A stretch of DNA of 50,969 nucleotides, from the NCBI GenBank assembly GCA_963608705.1, contig CAVDHB010000058.1, positions 1 through 50,969 on the forward strand. Direction: 5' to 3'. Both the position numbers and the translations under genes were made by a program. Below the pieces are notes generated by a model. The model had not been told where the DNA came from. It was given only the letters and a program-made list of their open reading frames with translations, and ran no database searches. Below, piece after piece: positions 25,095 to 34,939 of the stretch (position 1 is the first letter of the stretch; every line of letters starts with the position of its first letter). Source of the stretch: CAVDHB01 sp963608705 (GTDB taxonomy: Bacteria; Bacteroidota; Bacteroidia; Bacteroidales; Bacteroidaceae).

Positions 25095-28031
25095 TCAGAA
25101 TCTTACATCCAGTTTCGCCACTACCGTGCGGGGTGCCTCCAAGCACATCGGACGGTTGCTGTATTCTTTGTTGAATACATTGTTCACTTGGAACTGGAAG
25201 GAGACTTCCTTGGTCACTTTTACTCCAGCACGGAGGTCTACGGTGCAGACAGCCGTGTTGTACTTGTGCCAATAAGAGTCGAAGCCGCTGCCAAGCACTA
25301 CGTTGCGGATGACTTGCATCAGGTTGAAGTTGGCTGGGTTATGCGGACGCTCGTCCTGGAATACATAGTCGATGGCCTCTATCTTGCTGCGCCAGTTCAC
25401 GTTTCCGCCTAAGGTGATACGCTTCCACTGGAAGTCAAGCACCCCTTTGAATGTATGCTTCGGACGGTACTTCAAGTACTTGGAGTCATTCGACTTAGAC
25501 TTTATGAACAGCGGGTCTGTTTCTACCGACTCGCGGGCAGCTGTTTCTTTGTAGTTTGCGTCACGAGGTTCGATGTAGGTGTACCCTATGTTGTAGGTCA
25601 AGTTCGTGCTACGATTGATGAACCATGTACCGTACGTACTGATTTCCGCACCGTAGATTTGCGCTTTCGCCACATTGGAGAAACGTGCGCCGAGTCCCAC
25701 ATTCCCACTCAGTAAAGGCACGAAGGCTTCAGAGATACCATTTATATAATGGTAGTTGCTCTTGTCGAAGAAGCCGATGTTGAACTCAATCATGTTCTTG
25801 TACTCGGTATAGAAAGCTGCCATATCCAAATAGCCTTGGAACGGACCAATCTTGTAGCCTTGCTTATACCCAATCTCCGCATTGTAACCGCTTTCGGCTT
25901 TCAGGTTCTGGTTAGGATATACGGCGATACCTCCGATATCCTTCAAAAGGAACTTCTCTGTCAAAGAGGGATAGCGGTAGCCCTGTCCGAAGCTGGCGCG
26001 CAGGAAGCTGTATTGTCCTAACTGGTAATTCAATCCAGCACGGAACACGGGACGGAAAGGAATCTTTGCGCCAAAAATCTTGGTCTCCGACTCTTTGTGA
26101 TGGTCGTCCACACGATAGTATTCCGCACGCACGCCGGCTGAAATACTCAGACGGTCGAAGAAACGCTGGTCATACTGGAAATACAAGGAGGCGTTGTCGC
26201 TCTTGTGCAGATACTTGAGGTCTGTACGTCCTTGGTTGTCATGGGCGTATTTCATGGTGCCGGACATGAAACGGATGTGGTTCAAGGTTGCTCCGGCGGT
26301 GATGTGCACGCCGTTCTCCCATTGCTTTCCAAACTGGTAGTCCACATAGAAGTTCGTCACCTTGTCCAGTGGGTAGTTTATGGTTTCATCCTTTTGGTCA
26401 TTGATCGCATTCGAAAGCCAAGGCACGAGGTCGGAAGGAAGCTGTCCTTTCAGCAAAGCTCCCATGTCTTTTGGCAGTCCGTGGCGCATGGTCCAGGCGA
26501 TAAGGTCATTATAGTCCGCTCCGGTAGCCGTGGGGAATATCTTGTTCAGCACAGACAGTCCACCGTTCACTACGTCGTTCAGGCGAGGATCAGTCAATGT
26601 CCAGTTGCCGGTAGTCACCCCTTGGATGAAATCGTTCAATCCGCCTTGCATGATGGGCTGGATGAACGGATTGAGCAGGCTGTAATCTCCGTTCTTGAAG
26701 TTGTTCACCATTCCTTGCAGCGTCTTCACGTCTGTTCCCATGTTGCCGAGGATATCGGTGATGCCCGGTGTGGTGGTGGGAGTGAAGATGTCGCTGTTGC
26801 CGAAATAGAAGTTACTTCTTACCTTGTGTGTGATGCCTCTCTTGGAATCAGTGTAGTTGAAATAAGGAGACAGGTGTATCTGGTTCTCCTCCCGTGCCAT
26901 GTTGGTGAAGGGAGACGGACGCAAGGGTTCGTCGGGTGAACGCCAGACGATAAAATCACCGTACTTGTCGCTCATGAAGTTCAATCCTGTACCCACGTTC
27001 ATGTAGATACCGTCATGCTCTGGCTGGTTGTAGGTGACAGTACCGCCAAAACGGAATCGCTTGTTGAAACCCTGTTCGCGGTAGCCCTCGTCATTGAAGA
27101 GATTCAGTCCGCCCATCACGTCGAAATGACCGATACGACGTTCGTGCGAGAAGTCCCATCCCTCGTAGATTGGGTTGCGGATACCGCTGTAAAGGCTGCT
27201 TCTCAACAATGGTTGTACAGGATACTTGTCCTGTTGCCAGAAGCGGTTGTCGCTATAGCGGTAGTTGGCGTTGTCGTAATTGTTGTAGATACCTACGTAA
27301 GTGCTGATGTGGGTCTGCGGCACCAGTCCCGGACGAGCAGTGCGGACATTCACGATACCGTTTAACGCAGAGGAACCGTAAAGCACGGAAGAAGCCCCTT
27401 TGATGACCTCCACTTGTTCCACATTCTCCGTCGGCACGGTGTTCCAGTTTATCTGTCCTGTCTGAGGGTCCAGTGTGGTCAGTCCGTCTACCAGAATCTG
27501 GGCGCGTGAACCAACTCCGTAAGTCCATCCACCACCGCCTCGGATGGAGGGTTGTTTGTCTACCACATCCACACCGGGTATGGTCTTCAATGCGGCTGAA
27601 AGGTCGGTAGGCGCTTGCTTGGCGATGTCGTCCGTGCGAAGTAAGTCCATGGAGACAGTCACATCGCTCAGCTTCTGCTCGAAACGGCCGGCACTCACCA
27701 CGACATCCTGTAGAAAGTGGGTCTTCACTTTCATGTAGATGTCTTTATTTACGGTTTCTCTGGCGTTGATGACCACGGGTTCCAATACGTCCTCATAGCC
27801 TACATAGCTGAAAACCAAATCTGAACCTCCAGCCGGAAGATTGATGGTATACGCTCCGTTTGCGTCAGAGATGACACCTTGTCCGCCCTTTGACTTATAG
27901 GAGATGGAGACACCGGGAAGCGGCTGGTTGGTGGTGGCGTCGTAAATATGTCCTTTCAGTGTTTGTCCTACTGCGGGGATGGACAACACGGACATTGTCA
28001 CCACAATAGGGAATATCTTTTGTATTTTCAT
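25095..28031 (-). CDS. TonB-dependent outer-membrane receptor with large extracellular insertion
   Basis: 978 residues: signal peptide (VLSIPAVGQ), carboxypeptidase D regulatory-like domain (about 24-100), TonB-box region LQDVVVSAG (107-115), plug (to about 235, with VEQVEVIKGASSVLYGSSAL) and a barrel ending VVAKLDVRF. It is of the CirA/FepA/BtuB type rather than SusC. Residues about 413-553 form an unusually long, helix-like and Gly/Asn-containing insertion between barrel strands. It is the last gene of a three-gene unit with two DUF4925 lipoproteins, so it probably imports a small ligand captured by them. The ligand cannot be read from sequence; no haem, cobalamin or siderophore genes are nearby. 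Confidence 0.9.
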   Translation of the reverse strand: MKIQKIFPIVVTMSVLSIPAVGQTLKGHIYDATTNQPLPGVSISYKSKGGQGVISDANGAYTINLPAGGSDLVFSYVGYEDVLEPVVINARETVNKDIYMKVKTHFLQDVVVSAGRFEQKLSDVTVSMDLLRTDDIAKQAPTDLSAALKTIPGVDVVDKQPSIRGGGGWTYGVGSRAQILVDGLTTLDPQTGQINWNTVPTENVEQVEVIKGASSVLYGSSALNGIVNVRTARPGLVPQTHISTYVGIYNNYDNANYRYSDNRFWQQDKYPVQPLLRSSLYSGIRNPIYEGWDFSHERRIGHFDVMGGLNLFNDEGYREQGFNKRFRFGGTVTYNQPEHDGIYMNVGTGLNFMSDKYGDFIVWRSPDEPLRPSPFTNMAREENQIHLSPYFNYTDSKRGITHKVRSNFYFGNSDIFTPTTTPGITDILGNMGTDVKTLQGMVNNFKNGDYSLLNPFIQPIMQGGLNDFIQGVTTGNWTLTDPRLNDVVNGGLSVLNKIFPTATGADYNDLIAWTMRHGLPKDMGALLKGQLPSDLVPWLSNAINDQKDETINYPLDKVTNFYVDYQFGKQWENGVHITAGATLNHIRFMSGTMKYAHDNQGRTDLKYLHKSDNASLYFQYDQRFFDRLSISAGVRAEYYRVDDHHKESETKIFGAKIPFRPVFRAGLNYQLGQYSFLRASFGQGYRYPSLTEKFLLKDIGGIAVYPNQNLKAESGYNAEIGYKQGYKIGPFQGYLDMAAFYTEYKNMIEFNIGFFDKSNYHYINGISEAFVPLLSGNVGLGARFSNVAKAQIYGAEISTYGTWFINRSTNLTYNIGYTYIEPRDANYKETAARESVETDPLFIKSKSNDSKYLKYRPKHTFKGVLDFQWKRITLGGNVNWRSKIEAIDYVFQDERPHNPANFNLMQVIRNVVLGSGFDSYWHKYNTAVCTVDLRAGVKVTKEVSFQFQVNNVFNKEYSNRPMCLEAPRTVVAKLDVRF

Positions 28032-28043
28032 GTTCTTGTGTTG

Positions 28044-29180
28044 TTATTTGTTGGAGGTAGCTTTGGTCAAGTACAAGGAGAAACGGAAGTCCTCTCCGAA
28101 TTGTACCATGTCAAGCAATTGTTTGAGCGTCACTCCCGGCAACTTGTCGGGGGCGATTTCTTTGTTGGTAATGTTGTCGGGCAAGTTCTTGATTAAGTTC
28201 AGCAAGGGCTTCACTTCTTCCTTGTCCAGCGTAATCATGTAGTCCTTGTCTGTAGCTCCCACTTTGTCAGAAGGGGTGAGGCTCAATTTAACGCCCGTCT
28301 TGCTCCAGTTCATCAGCAAGTTATAGACATCCACCACGTCATTCACTCCCAAACTTTTGGATTGTTTGGCTGCGGCAGCCTTGTCTATCTCCATTTGGCG
28401 TTGTATCATGTACACATTCGGAGTAAGATACATATCCTGTCCGTTCACATAATAGCTTGCCAAGTTCAGCGGTGAGGTTTTCCATTCTTCGTCTTGACGC
28501 TGTATGGGGCCTGTCAGCAAGCCTGTGAATTGGTCTGAAGACGGGATGGAGGCATAGTAAGCCGTAATGTTGCCGTCTTTGTGGAAGGTGACATCTCTCA
28601 GCACTGAAGCGATGAAGTTGCCTGCGACAGTTCCTACTAACGGACCGAAGTCTGCGGGTTGTGTGCCTTCCATCACGACCATCAATCCCTGCATATTGGC
28701 GCAAGAACCCATAGGGCTTGTGCCTAATACCCACGTTTCCTGTTGGGTAAGTGCGTTGTCGGGAATCTTGATGTCTTTCAGATTCAAGGTCAGTTTACCC
28801 TTGGTAATGCTTCCTTCATAGTTGAAGCTTGTCTTGCCTTCGCTGGTGGCGTTCCCCTTAAAGGTGTAACCCCCTTTGCCATCCCCTTGCAAAGCGATAC
28901 CGGAGATAGTGGATTTCGCCTCGTGAGGCAACACGTTCTCCAGTTGAATCTCCGCCTTTTCAGCGTCCCATGTGATGAACTTCACGTTTTTCCCGATTAC
29001 CGTGTCTCCGCTGTACGTTAACACCATACTGTCTGCGTTGTTTACAAGGGGGATATTAGAGTAGTTTGCCGTGATTTCCGCTGGTGCGGCTCCTGTATAT
29101 TCATCATTGTCACAAGCGGCCAACAGGCTTCCGGCCACGCATCCGATGAGCATGGATTTCAATAGTGTACCTTTTCTCAT
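28044..29180 (-). CDS. DUF4925-like lipoprotein (second copy)
   Basis: 378 residues with lipoprotein signal LLAACDNDEYTG; the acidic residues after the Cys resemble the Bacteroides surface-export signal. It is a paralogue of the upstream 387-residue protein: both share GAAP near the N-terminus, LTYSGD-(T/S)-(V/L)-IGK, NVLPHEA and DGKGGY-(T/S)-F-x-GNATS. The body is beta-rich and without recognised catalytic motifs. It lies 12 bases before the TonB receptor, implying a surface ligand-binding partner. Confidence 0.7.
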   Translation of the reverse strand: MRKGTLLKSMLIGCVAGSLLAACDNDEYTGAAPAEITANYSNIPLVNNADSMVLTYSGDTVIGKNVKFITWDAEKAEIQLENVLPHEAKSTISGIALQGDGKGGYTFKGNATSEGKTSFNYEGSITKGKLTLNLKDIKIPDNALTQQETWVLGTSPMGSCANMQGLMVVMEGTQPADFGPLVGTVAGNFIASVLRDVTFHKDGNITAYYASIPSSDQFTGLLTGPIQRQDEEWKTSPLNLASYYVNGQDMYLTPNVYMIQRQMEIDKAAAAKQSKSLGVNDVVDVYNLLMNWSKTGVKLSLTPSDKVGATDKDYMITLDKEEVKPLLNLIKNLPDNITNKEIAPDKLPGVTLKQLLDMVQFGEDFRFSLYLTKATSNK

Positions 29181-29201
29181 GATAATAGGATTTTATGGGA
29201 G

Positions 29202-30365
29202 TTACTTGTCTTGTGCATTCAAGAAAAGCCCAGCTTCGAATACGGTAGCGTCATTGAGACCTGCCAAAAGATTTGGTAACATCATCTTTATCAATGGAAG
29301 CATGGATTGCAATTGGTCGTTCTGTATCTTTCCTAACAAAGCTGCAATTTTATCAGCACCCATTTTGTTTGCAAGTGCGAGAATGTCTTTTAACTGGTCT
29401 TTGGAGACGTAAAGAACGTAATCACCGGCGTATGCGTAATAGGCTCCTTCACTGACAAACTTGTAATCCGTGGTATAAGGATTCTTTTTCAACGTCATCT
29501 TTATACCCGTAGTACTCCAAGCATTCAGCAGTTTGTATATATTATTGAGGTAGGTAAGCGTCTCTGCGTCCAATGCGCGGGTTTTCTTATCCATGTTCAC
29601 TTGACGCATAATCATCTCCACATTGGGAGTCACATAGATCGTAGTGTCATCTGTGAAAGCGTAGGTAGCCAAATTGATGGGAGAGGTCTGCCAGTCTGCA
29701 CCTTTCTTATATTCCGCCACGATGTTTCCGTCTTCACGGAAAGAAATGCTTTGCAAGGCGTTATTCACCTGCTCTCCGGCAAACATACCCACGAGGTTCA
29801 GCAGACTGGTACGAGAATCATTGCAATTTAAGTGCAACGGTGTTTCATTGTGATAGAGGGTGATATTCTCTCCTTTATACTCAATCTTTTCTGAAGAAGA
29901 TGGTTTGTATTGCACTAACGACAGCTTTTTCCCCACCACACTGCGGGCTTGGAGCTTCACGTCGCTTAAATCCAAAGAAAGTTTCTCTTGATTGACAGTG
30001 CCTTTATATGTAAAGGTGGTTTTCAAGCCACTGGTGGCATTCCCGCTGAAAGAGTATCCTCCCTTTCCGTCTGGGGTTAACGTCACTTGTACGGGTGTCT
30101 CGGCTTCATGTGGCAACACATTCAGCAGCGTCAGCGTACCAGTCTTGGAGTCCTGTGTTTGTAAGGTGACATGTTTTCCGATAAGGGAGTCACCGCTGTA
30201 GGTCAAGGCCAAGTTCGCCCGTGTGCCCATCGCCAAGGTATTGGCGTAATCCTTGGTAATGTCGTAAGGAGCCGCTCCCTCATAGTCATCACTACAAGCT
30301 GTGAATAAACCGGCAGCCAGAACAGCCGTGCCGAAGAAAAGTTTGCTCAAATAGTTTTGTTTCAT
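29202..30365 (-). CDS. DUF4925-like lipoprotein (first copy)
   Basis: 387 residues, lipoprotein signal GLFTACSDDYEG with a strong Asp-Asp surface-export-like tail. It is the first gene of the DUF4925-DUF4925-TonB receptor unit and a tandem duplicate of the next gene. The N-terminal half is best conserved between the two (LNVLPHEAE, DGKGGYSFSGNATSG); the C-terminal halves have diverged more, which would fit different ligands or partner surfaces. No enzyme motif is seen. Confidence 0.7.
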   Translation of the reverse strand: MKQNYLSKLFFGTAVLAAGLFTACSDDYEGAAPYDITKDYANTLAMGTRANLALTYSGDSLIGKHVTLQTQDSKTGTLTLLNVLPHEAETPVQVTLTPDGKGGYSFSGNATSGLKTTFTYKGTVNQEKLSLDLSDVKLQARSVVGKKLSLVQYKPSSSEKIEYKGENITLYHNETPLHLNCNDSRTSLLNLVGMFAGEQVNNALQSISFREDGNIVAEYKKGADWQTSPINLATYAFTDDTTIYVTPNVEMIMRQVNMDKKTRALDAETLTYLNNIYKLLNAWSTTGIKMTLKKNPYTTDYKFVSEGAYYAYAGDYVLYVSKDQLKDILALANKMGADKIAALLGKIQNDQLQSMLPLIKMMLPNLLAGLNDATVFEAGLFLNAQDK

Positions 30366-30669
30366 TTTCTTATTACCTTAATCGTTATTTTTAGTGTATC
30401 TTTCTCTTTGTTTTCAGATGATATTCTCTTTACCTCTTGTTGTCTCTGATATTCTATGATTGGACAGTATGAGAGACGGAGTCGTAAATTCACGCTGCAA
30501 AGTTCTGAATTTCATTAGACATGGTAAAATGATTCTTGTTAAAACTGTGTTCTAAAATATACCAATAGTATTCTGAAATATTTTCTATAACAAGGTTTAA
30601 CAGAACGTCTGGATTTAGATGGTGTGTCGTCTCTTTAGGCTTTAGCGTATGGTAATCCCCTATAACGCA
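30366..30669. other. Intergenic leader of the DUF4925 operon
   Basis: No gene is visible. On the minus strand GAACTTTG (30498-30505) followed by CAGCG is a one-mismatch version of the TAnnTTTG box and would start transcription about 135 bases before the first DUF4925 gene. No TTTG is correctly spaced upstream, so this is a weak call. The rest is AT-rich and featureless. Confidence 0.35.
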
Positions 30670-30697
30670 GTAGAGACGCGATTAATCGCGTCTCTAC
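30670..30697. repeat. Perfect 28-base palindrome (REP-like)
   Basis: Identical to 8370-8397 (GTAGAGACGCGATT plus its exact reverse complement). It begins six bases past the histidine-kinase stop codon on the minus strand, so it forms the 3' hairpin of that message and might serve as its terminator or stabiliser. Confidence 0.9.
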
Positions 30698-30703
30698 CAT
30701 TTA

Positions 30704-33238
30704 TCACACATCCCTCTGGTTCAAATACTCAGCAGTCTCTTTCAGTGTTTGGGACACGGCTTGTACCGTGTCGCTTATAGTGCGTTCCGCATTGTCTGGC
30801 CACTCTTTGGTGTCCCGTTCCCTTTCCAGCTTCTCTAATAAAGTCGCACTCTCGCTTGCTTTCAGCATACGGAACAGTGGCAGCATCTTATGAGCCGTGG
30901 CGGCGGCTTTGGCGATGTCCTTTTCTTTGGAGGCTTCCTCTAAGCGTGCGATGTTTGCGCTCGATTCTTGCAGGAAGGATTCAAGTATCTCTTTGAGTGC
31001 GTCTTCGTCGCCTCCGCAGAAGTCCTTGAGAGCGGAGAAGTCAAGCCCTTCCTTTTGAGGGCAGTCGTGTCCACTTTCTTCCGCTGTGTCGGATAGTATA
31101 GAAGGGGTGGAGAGCGAGAGTGACTCCAACAGACGGGACACGTCCGTCTTGGAGAAAGGCTTATGCAGGCAACCTGCGAATCCTCTTTCCCGCAGATTCT
31201 CCGAGTCTATGTCGTCCCTGGCCGTCAAGGCCACTACGGGAATTCGCCGGGCTTGCTCCACCGAGGAGTTGCGTAGATAGCGTACCAGCTTGAACCCGTC
31301 CATGGCGGGCATTTGGATGTCAGTGAAAAGTACGTCGTAAGTGCCGTTGTACAGGAAGTCCAACAAGTCTTCGGGGTATTGGCAGCACACGGCACGGATG
31401 CCCATCTGTTCCAGCAAGGCTTTCGTGAGGTCGAGCTGGATCTGGTCGTCGTCTATCATGAGTACATTCAGATGCCGTTCGGGTAGTGTCGGTACTTGGC
31501 TTTCCGCTTGCGGGGCATCTTTCGGCGTAGCTTCCTGGACTTCCGTAACAGGCAGCACCACCGTAAAGCAGCTTCCTTTTCCTTGTTCACTGGTTACGTC
31601 TATGTCACCTCCTAACAGTTGGGTCAGCTTCAAGGTGATAGCCAGTCCGAGTCCGAAGCCTTCCTCGCCTTGTGCGTTGCTGAGCCGAGTGAATTCTTGG
31701 AAGATTTTTCCCTTGTCTTCCTCGGAGATGCCTTGCCCTGTGTCTGTCACAGAGAAACGAAGATGTCCGTTTCGGTAGTCGCAAAGGAGGCGTACCCCTC
31801 CCTCTTGCGTGAATTTCAAGGCGTTCGACAGGAAGTTCTCGGCGATTTGACGGATGCGGAACGGGTCTCCGCTTAGCGTGACGTGAGTAGTGGCTGTGGA
31901 CTCATACTGGAGTGTGAGTCCTTTTTTCTCGGCTAACGGCAGAAAACTGTGGTATATCTCGTCAAAGAGCTTGGAGGGATTGAACGCAATCTGGTTGATG
32001 TCCATCTTGTTCGCCTCCAGCCGATGGTAGTCTAAAAGAGAACCCACGAGGTCGAGCAAGTGCTTGGCGGAGGAACGCAGGTTTTCCACGTACAGTTTCT
32101 GTCGTTCGTCTTTCACTAATCGCAGCAGCAAGTCGGAATAACCTAAGACAGACCCGGCGGGGGCTTTGATGTCGTGGGTAATGGTCAGCATGAGGCGTTC
32201 TCTTGACCGCATGAGACTGTAGGCTTTCCGGCGGGCTTCCTCTATCTCTTTCCGGTAACGGCTCTCAAGGAAGAGTTCCCTTCCGATGATAAGCATGAAC
32301 AGAGCGGAAAGACCTACGGCTCCCAATGCGACACGAGACAGGGTGCGGACGGATTTCAGGCGAAGTTCCCTTGCCTGGGCGTTGCGAAAAGCGGCCTGGG
32401 CGGTCTCTTCCTGTTCGATGCTCTTGAAAATGGCGGTGAGTTTATGGCTTATTTCCAGTCCGTCTAATTGTAGCTGTCGGCTTTTGTCGGACAGTTCCAT
32501 GATGTTCTGGGCGTGCGACTGCAATAACTGGTTGCGTACTCCTTTTAATATATGTACCACGGTGTCACCTGCGCTGTAAGGATTTACCACGGTGTCCACT
32601 TGTACCTGTGATTGTTCCGTGATGACCTTTGCCGTGTCGGGTTTCGACTTGTGGAACAGACTTCCCAGTTTTTTCCAGAAGCTCTTCTTCACGGTATCCA
32701 CCCGCTGCGTGATTCTCGTCTGCACCACGACGCTTCGTTTCACGTGCTTTTCCGGCTGTATAGTGTCTTGCTGGTTGATGACTTTCTTCAGCTCTTCAAG
32801 GAAGTTCTTGTTATTGTCTTTCTGTTGTTTCGACACCGTGACGATATGCCGCAGCTTATAGTCTTTTTGCGCTACTAATCGTGACAGAGAGTCCAGTCGT
32901 TCTTGTTGCGGTTGTGCGTCAAGCAGCGACCGCAACGTCTGTATGTCCCTTTTCACCTTCCTGAGTGCTTCCTTGTAGCGTGGCAGCGACTCCTCGTGTC
33001 CTCTCGCCACGGTGCCTCCGACGATTTCCATCTGGTAGAGGTCGCCTGTCAGGTCGTTCATGGCCTGTCGCTTGCGGGCTGTTTCTTCGGAAAGATTATT
33101 GGGTGAGGTGAGCCTTTCCGTCACTTGCATGATGAACCACACACCTCCAAGCAAAATGCCGGAGAGGAGTATGTATGCCATGACGATTTTCCATGCGATA
33201 CGGACTGGTTTGCGGATGTCACTGTCTTCTGGTGTCAT
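30704..33238 (-). CDS. Hybrid sensor histidine kinase with receiver and HPt domains
   Basis: 844 residues. Membrane segments lie at about 16-37 and 302-322 and bracket a ~265-residue periplasmic sensor that is strongly helical and charged, with coiled-coil character. Then come HisKA with THDIKAP (His355), HATPase (N-box near NFLSNALKF, DTGQGI, GFGLGLAI), a receiver domain (about 590-700, Asp640 in FTDIQMPAMDG, Lys in LHKPF) and a C-terminal HPt domain (His783 in ATAHKMLPLF). This makes an internal phosphorelay; the output DNA-binding regulator is not in the window. It lacks the Y_Y_Y and AraC parts of hybrid two-component PUL regulators. It is preceded by cdd with a four-base gap. Confidence 0.93.
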   Translation of the reverse strand: MTPEDSDIRKPVRIAWKIVMAYILLSGILLGGVWFIMQVTERLTSPNNLSEETARKRQAMNDLTGDLYQMEIVGGTVARGHEESLPRYKEALRKVKRDIQTLRSLLDAQPQQERLDSLSRLVAQKDYKLRHIVTVSKQQKDNNKNFLEELKKVINQQDTIQPEKHVKRSVVVQTRITQRVDTVKKSFWKKLGSLFHKSKPDTAKVITEQSQVQVDTVVNPYSAGDTVVHILKGVRNQLLQSHAQNIMELSDKSRQLQLDGLEISHKLTAIFKSIEQEETAQAAFRNAQARELRLKSVRTLSRVALGAVGLSALFMLIIGRELFLESRYRKEIEEARRKAYSLMRSRERLMLTITHDIKAPAGSVLGYSDLLLRLVKDERQKLYVENLRSSAKHLLDLVGSLLDYHRLEANKMDINQIAFNPSKLFDEIYHSFLPLAEKKGLTLQYESTATTHVTLSGDPFRIRQIAENFLSNALKFTQEGGVRLLCDYRNGHLRFSVTDTGQGISEEDKGKIFQEFTRLSNAQGEEGFGLGLAITLKLTQLLGGDIDVTSEQGKGSCFTVVLPVTEVQEATPKDAPQAESQVPTLPERHLNVLMIDDDQIQLDLTKALLEQMGIRAVCCQYPEDLLDFLYNGTYDVLFTDIQMPAMDGFKLVRYLRNSSVEQARRIPVVALTARDDIDSENLRERGFAGCLHKPFSKTDVSRLLESLSLSTPSILSDTAEESGHDCPQKEGLDFSALKDFCGGDEDALKEILESFLQESSANIARLEEASKEKDIAKAAATAHKMLPLFRMLKASESATLLEKLERERDTKEWPDNAERTISDTVQAVSQTLKETAEYLNQRDV

Positions 33239-33242
33239 GGGG

Positions 33243-33722
33243 CTATTTTATGTTGTCAGCGGTGAATGATAATGGAAGAAGGTTCTCCACTCCTTCTGTC
33301 AGATAGATTCCTTTCGTGCCGTAGAGCAGGATGCGCAAGGGGCTTCCCGCTCTTTTCTCGGTTTCCAGCATGACTTGCCGGCAGGCACCGCAAGGGGGAA
33401 TGGGCCAGGGGGTGAAAGCGTGCTTGTGGAAGGCCGCCACCGCCAAGGTCTGAACGGGAGAATCCGGGTAATGCGCTCCGGCGTAGAACAGTACGGTGCG
33501 TTCCGCACACAGGCCGGAAGGATAGGCTGCGTTCTCTTGGTTGCTGGCCGATAAGAAATGGCCGTCCGCAGTCATGACTGCCGCTCCTACATGGAAACGG
33601 GAGTAAGGCACATAGGCGGTTTTCACCGCTTCTTTGGCCATTTCGACCAAACGGCGGTCGTCAGGGCTTAACTCGTCTTCCTCGTATATTTTGAATCGAC
33701 TGGTGAGACAATATTCTTTCAT
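33243..33722 (-). CDS. cdd: Cytidine deaminase
   Basis: 159 residues from the ATG at 33722, chosen because the longer frame to 33893 has no family similarity. Zinc-site motifs are CAER (ENAAYPSGLCAERTVLF, with the catalytic Glu) and PPCGACRQVM; the N-terminal VPYSRFHVGAAVMTADG is also typical. It deaminates cytidine/deoxycytidine to uridine in pyrimidine salvage. It shares a transcript with the downstream kinase, though no functional link is evident. Confidence 0.95.
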   Translation of the reverse strand: MKEYCLTSRFKIYEEDELSPDDRRLVEMAKEAVKTAYVPYSRFHVGAAVMTADGHFLSASNQENAAYPSGLCAERTVLFYAGAHYPDSPVQTLAVAAFHKHAFTPWPIPPCGACRQVMLETEKRAGSPLRILLYGTKGIYLTEGVENLLPLSFTADNIK

Positions 33723-33752
33723 GTGTAACCTTCTATTTTCGTTAATAATGAA

Positions 33753-33760
33753 CAAAGATA
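33753..33760 (-). promoter_or_regulatory. -7 box for the cdd-kinase transcript
   Basis: On the minus strand TATCTTTG is a perfect TAnnTTTG -7 element, 30 bases before the cdd ATG. A matching -33 TTTG is not obvious. The divergent gene at 33878 has a weaker candidate (TTG at 33771 and TTATTTTG at 33794-33801, one mismatch). Confidence 0.5.
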
Positions 33761-33877
33761 GGTATTCCACTTGATTAAAACGATTTTTTTTAGTTATTTT
33801 GCAGTTTGTGGGGATATAGTATTGGGATTGTTGCCGTTTGCAACAAGACTTTTCCCCATTTGTAATCCAAAAGTCAA

Positions 33878-34864
33878 ATGAAAATGATGACATCTATAGG
33901 ACGTTTTCTGGCTATCGGCGTGTGTGCGTTGGTCATCCCCTCGTGTGGTTCTTCCAAAACTGCGGGACGAGATAATTCGACTAAGCCGTTGAATGGCAAT
34001 TATTTGAATTATATAAATCGCTATGCGGACTTGGCTGTACGGAATATGCACCAGTATCATATACCGGCCAGCATCACGCTTGCGCAGGGACTTCTCGAAT
34101 CCAATGCGGGGCAAAGCCCGCTTGCCACAAAGGCTAATAACCATTTCGGCATCAAATGTGGCACTACATGGAGCGGCCCTTCCGTGTCGTATGACGACGA
34201 CGCACCGGGGGAATGTTTCCGTTCTTATCAGTCGCCGGAGGCTTCATACAGGGACCATTCACTCTTCCTGACCTCCCGGTCTCGTTATTCTTTCCTTTTC
34301 GATTATTCGGTAAAGGATTACAAGAAATGGGCGCATGGACTAAAAAAGGCGGGCTATGCCACCAACCCAAAGTATGCGCACAGTCTTATCAAGCTGATTG
34401 AGCAATATGATTTGCATCGCTATGACAGTTCGATACCCAAGTATGGAGATTACCGGCTGAAGTACGACCTTTCGCCGGAGGCGCAAATTGTCCAGTCGGT
34501 GAATGTACCCACATTCACACACCGTATCTTGATGAATAACGGGTTATATTATGTGGTGGCTCGAAAGGGGGACACTTTTGAGTCGCTGTCGAAGGAGCTG
34601 GACATATCCGTGCGAAAGTTGGTAAAATACAATGAGCTTTTCAAGGAATATCAGCTGAAGGAAGGGGATATTCTTTATCTGAGTGAGAAACGGAAAAAGG
34701 CGGACAAACGTGTGACGGAACGTTACCATACGATTCTCGCAGGGGAGTCCATCTATACGATAGCTCAGAAATTCGGCGTTCGGATGGAGTCATTATATAA
34801 GATGAATAATGCGGATCCGACCTATTATGCGGCAAAACAAGGCGAACGTATACGGATTCGGTAG
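33878..34864 (+). CDS. GH73-type N-acetylglucosaminidase lipoprotein with two LysM domains
   Basis: 328 residues. Lipoprotein signal ALVIPSCGSS, then a glucosaminidase domain (about 45-190: ITLAQGLLESNAGQSPLA with the catalytic Glu, NNHFGIKC, and RDHSLFLTSRSRY) and two LysM modules (about 222-268 YYVVARKGDTFESLSKEL and 282-328 YHTILAGESIYTIAQKF). It trims peptidoglycan by cutting between GlcNAc and MurNAc, with LysM domains holding the glycan chain. Probably involved in cell-wall remodelling or daughter-cell separation. Confidence 0.92.
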   Translation: MKMMTSIGRFLAIGVCALVIPSCGSSKTAGRDNSTKPLNGNYLNYINRYADLAVRNMHQYHIPASITLAQGLLESNAGQSPLATKANNHFGIKCGTTWSGPSVSYDDDAPGECFRSYQSPEASYRDHSLFLTSRSRYSFLFDYSVKDYKKWAHGLKKAGYATNPKYAHSLIKLIEQYDLHRYDSSIPKYGDYRLKYDLSPEAQIVQSVNVPTFTHRILMNNGLYYVVARKGDTFESLSKELDISVRKLVKYNELFKEYQLKEGDILYLSEKRKKADKRVTERYHTILAGESIYTIAQKFGVRMESLYKMNNADPTYYAAKQGERIRIR

Positions 34865-34939
34865 GTTGAAAAAAGGGGCGAATCTGTCCCGATAGCCGAT
34901 TTTATTTCGTACATTCGCGGTTGAAATAACAGACAATTT

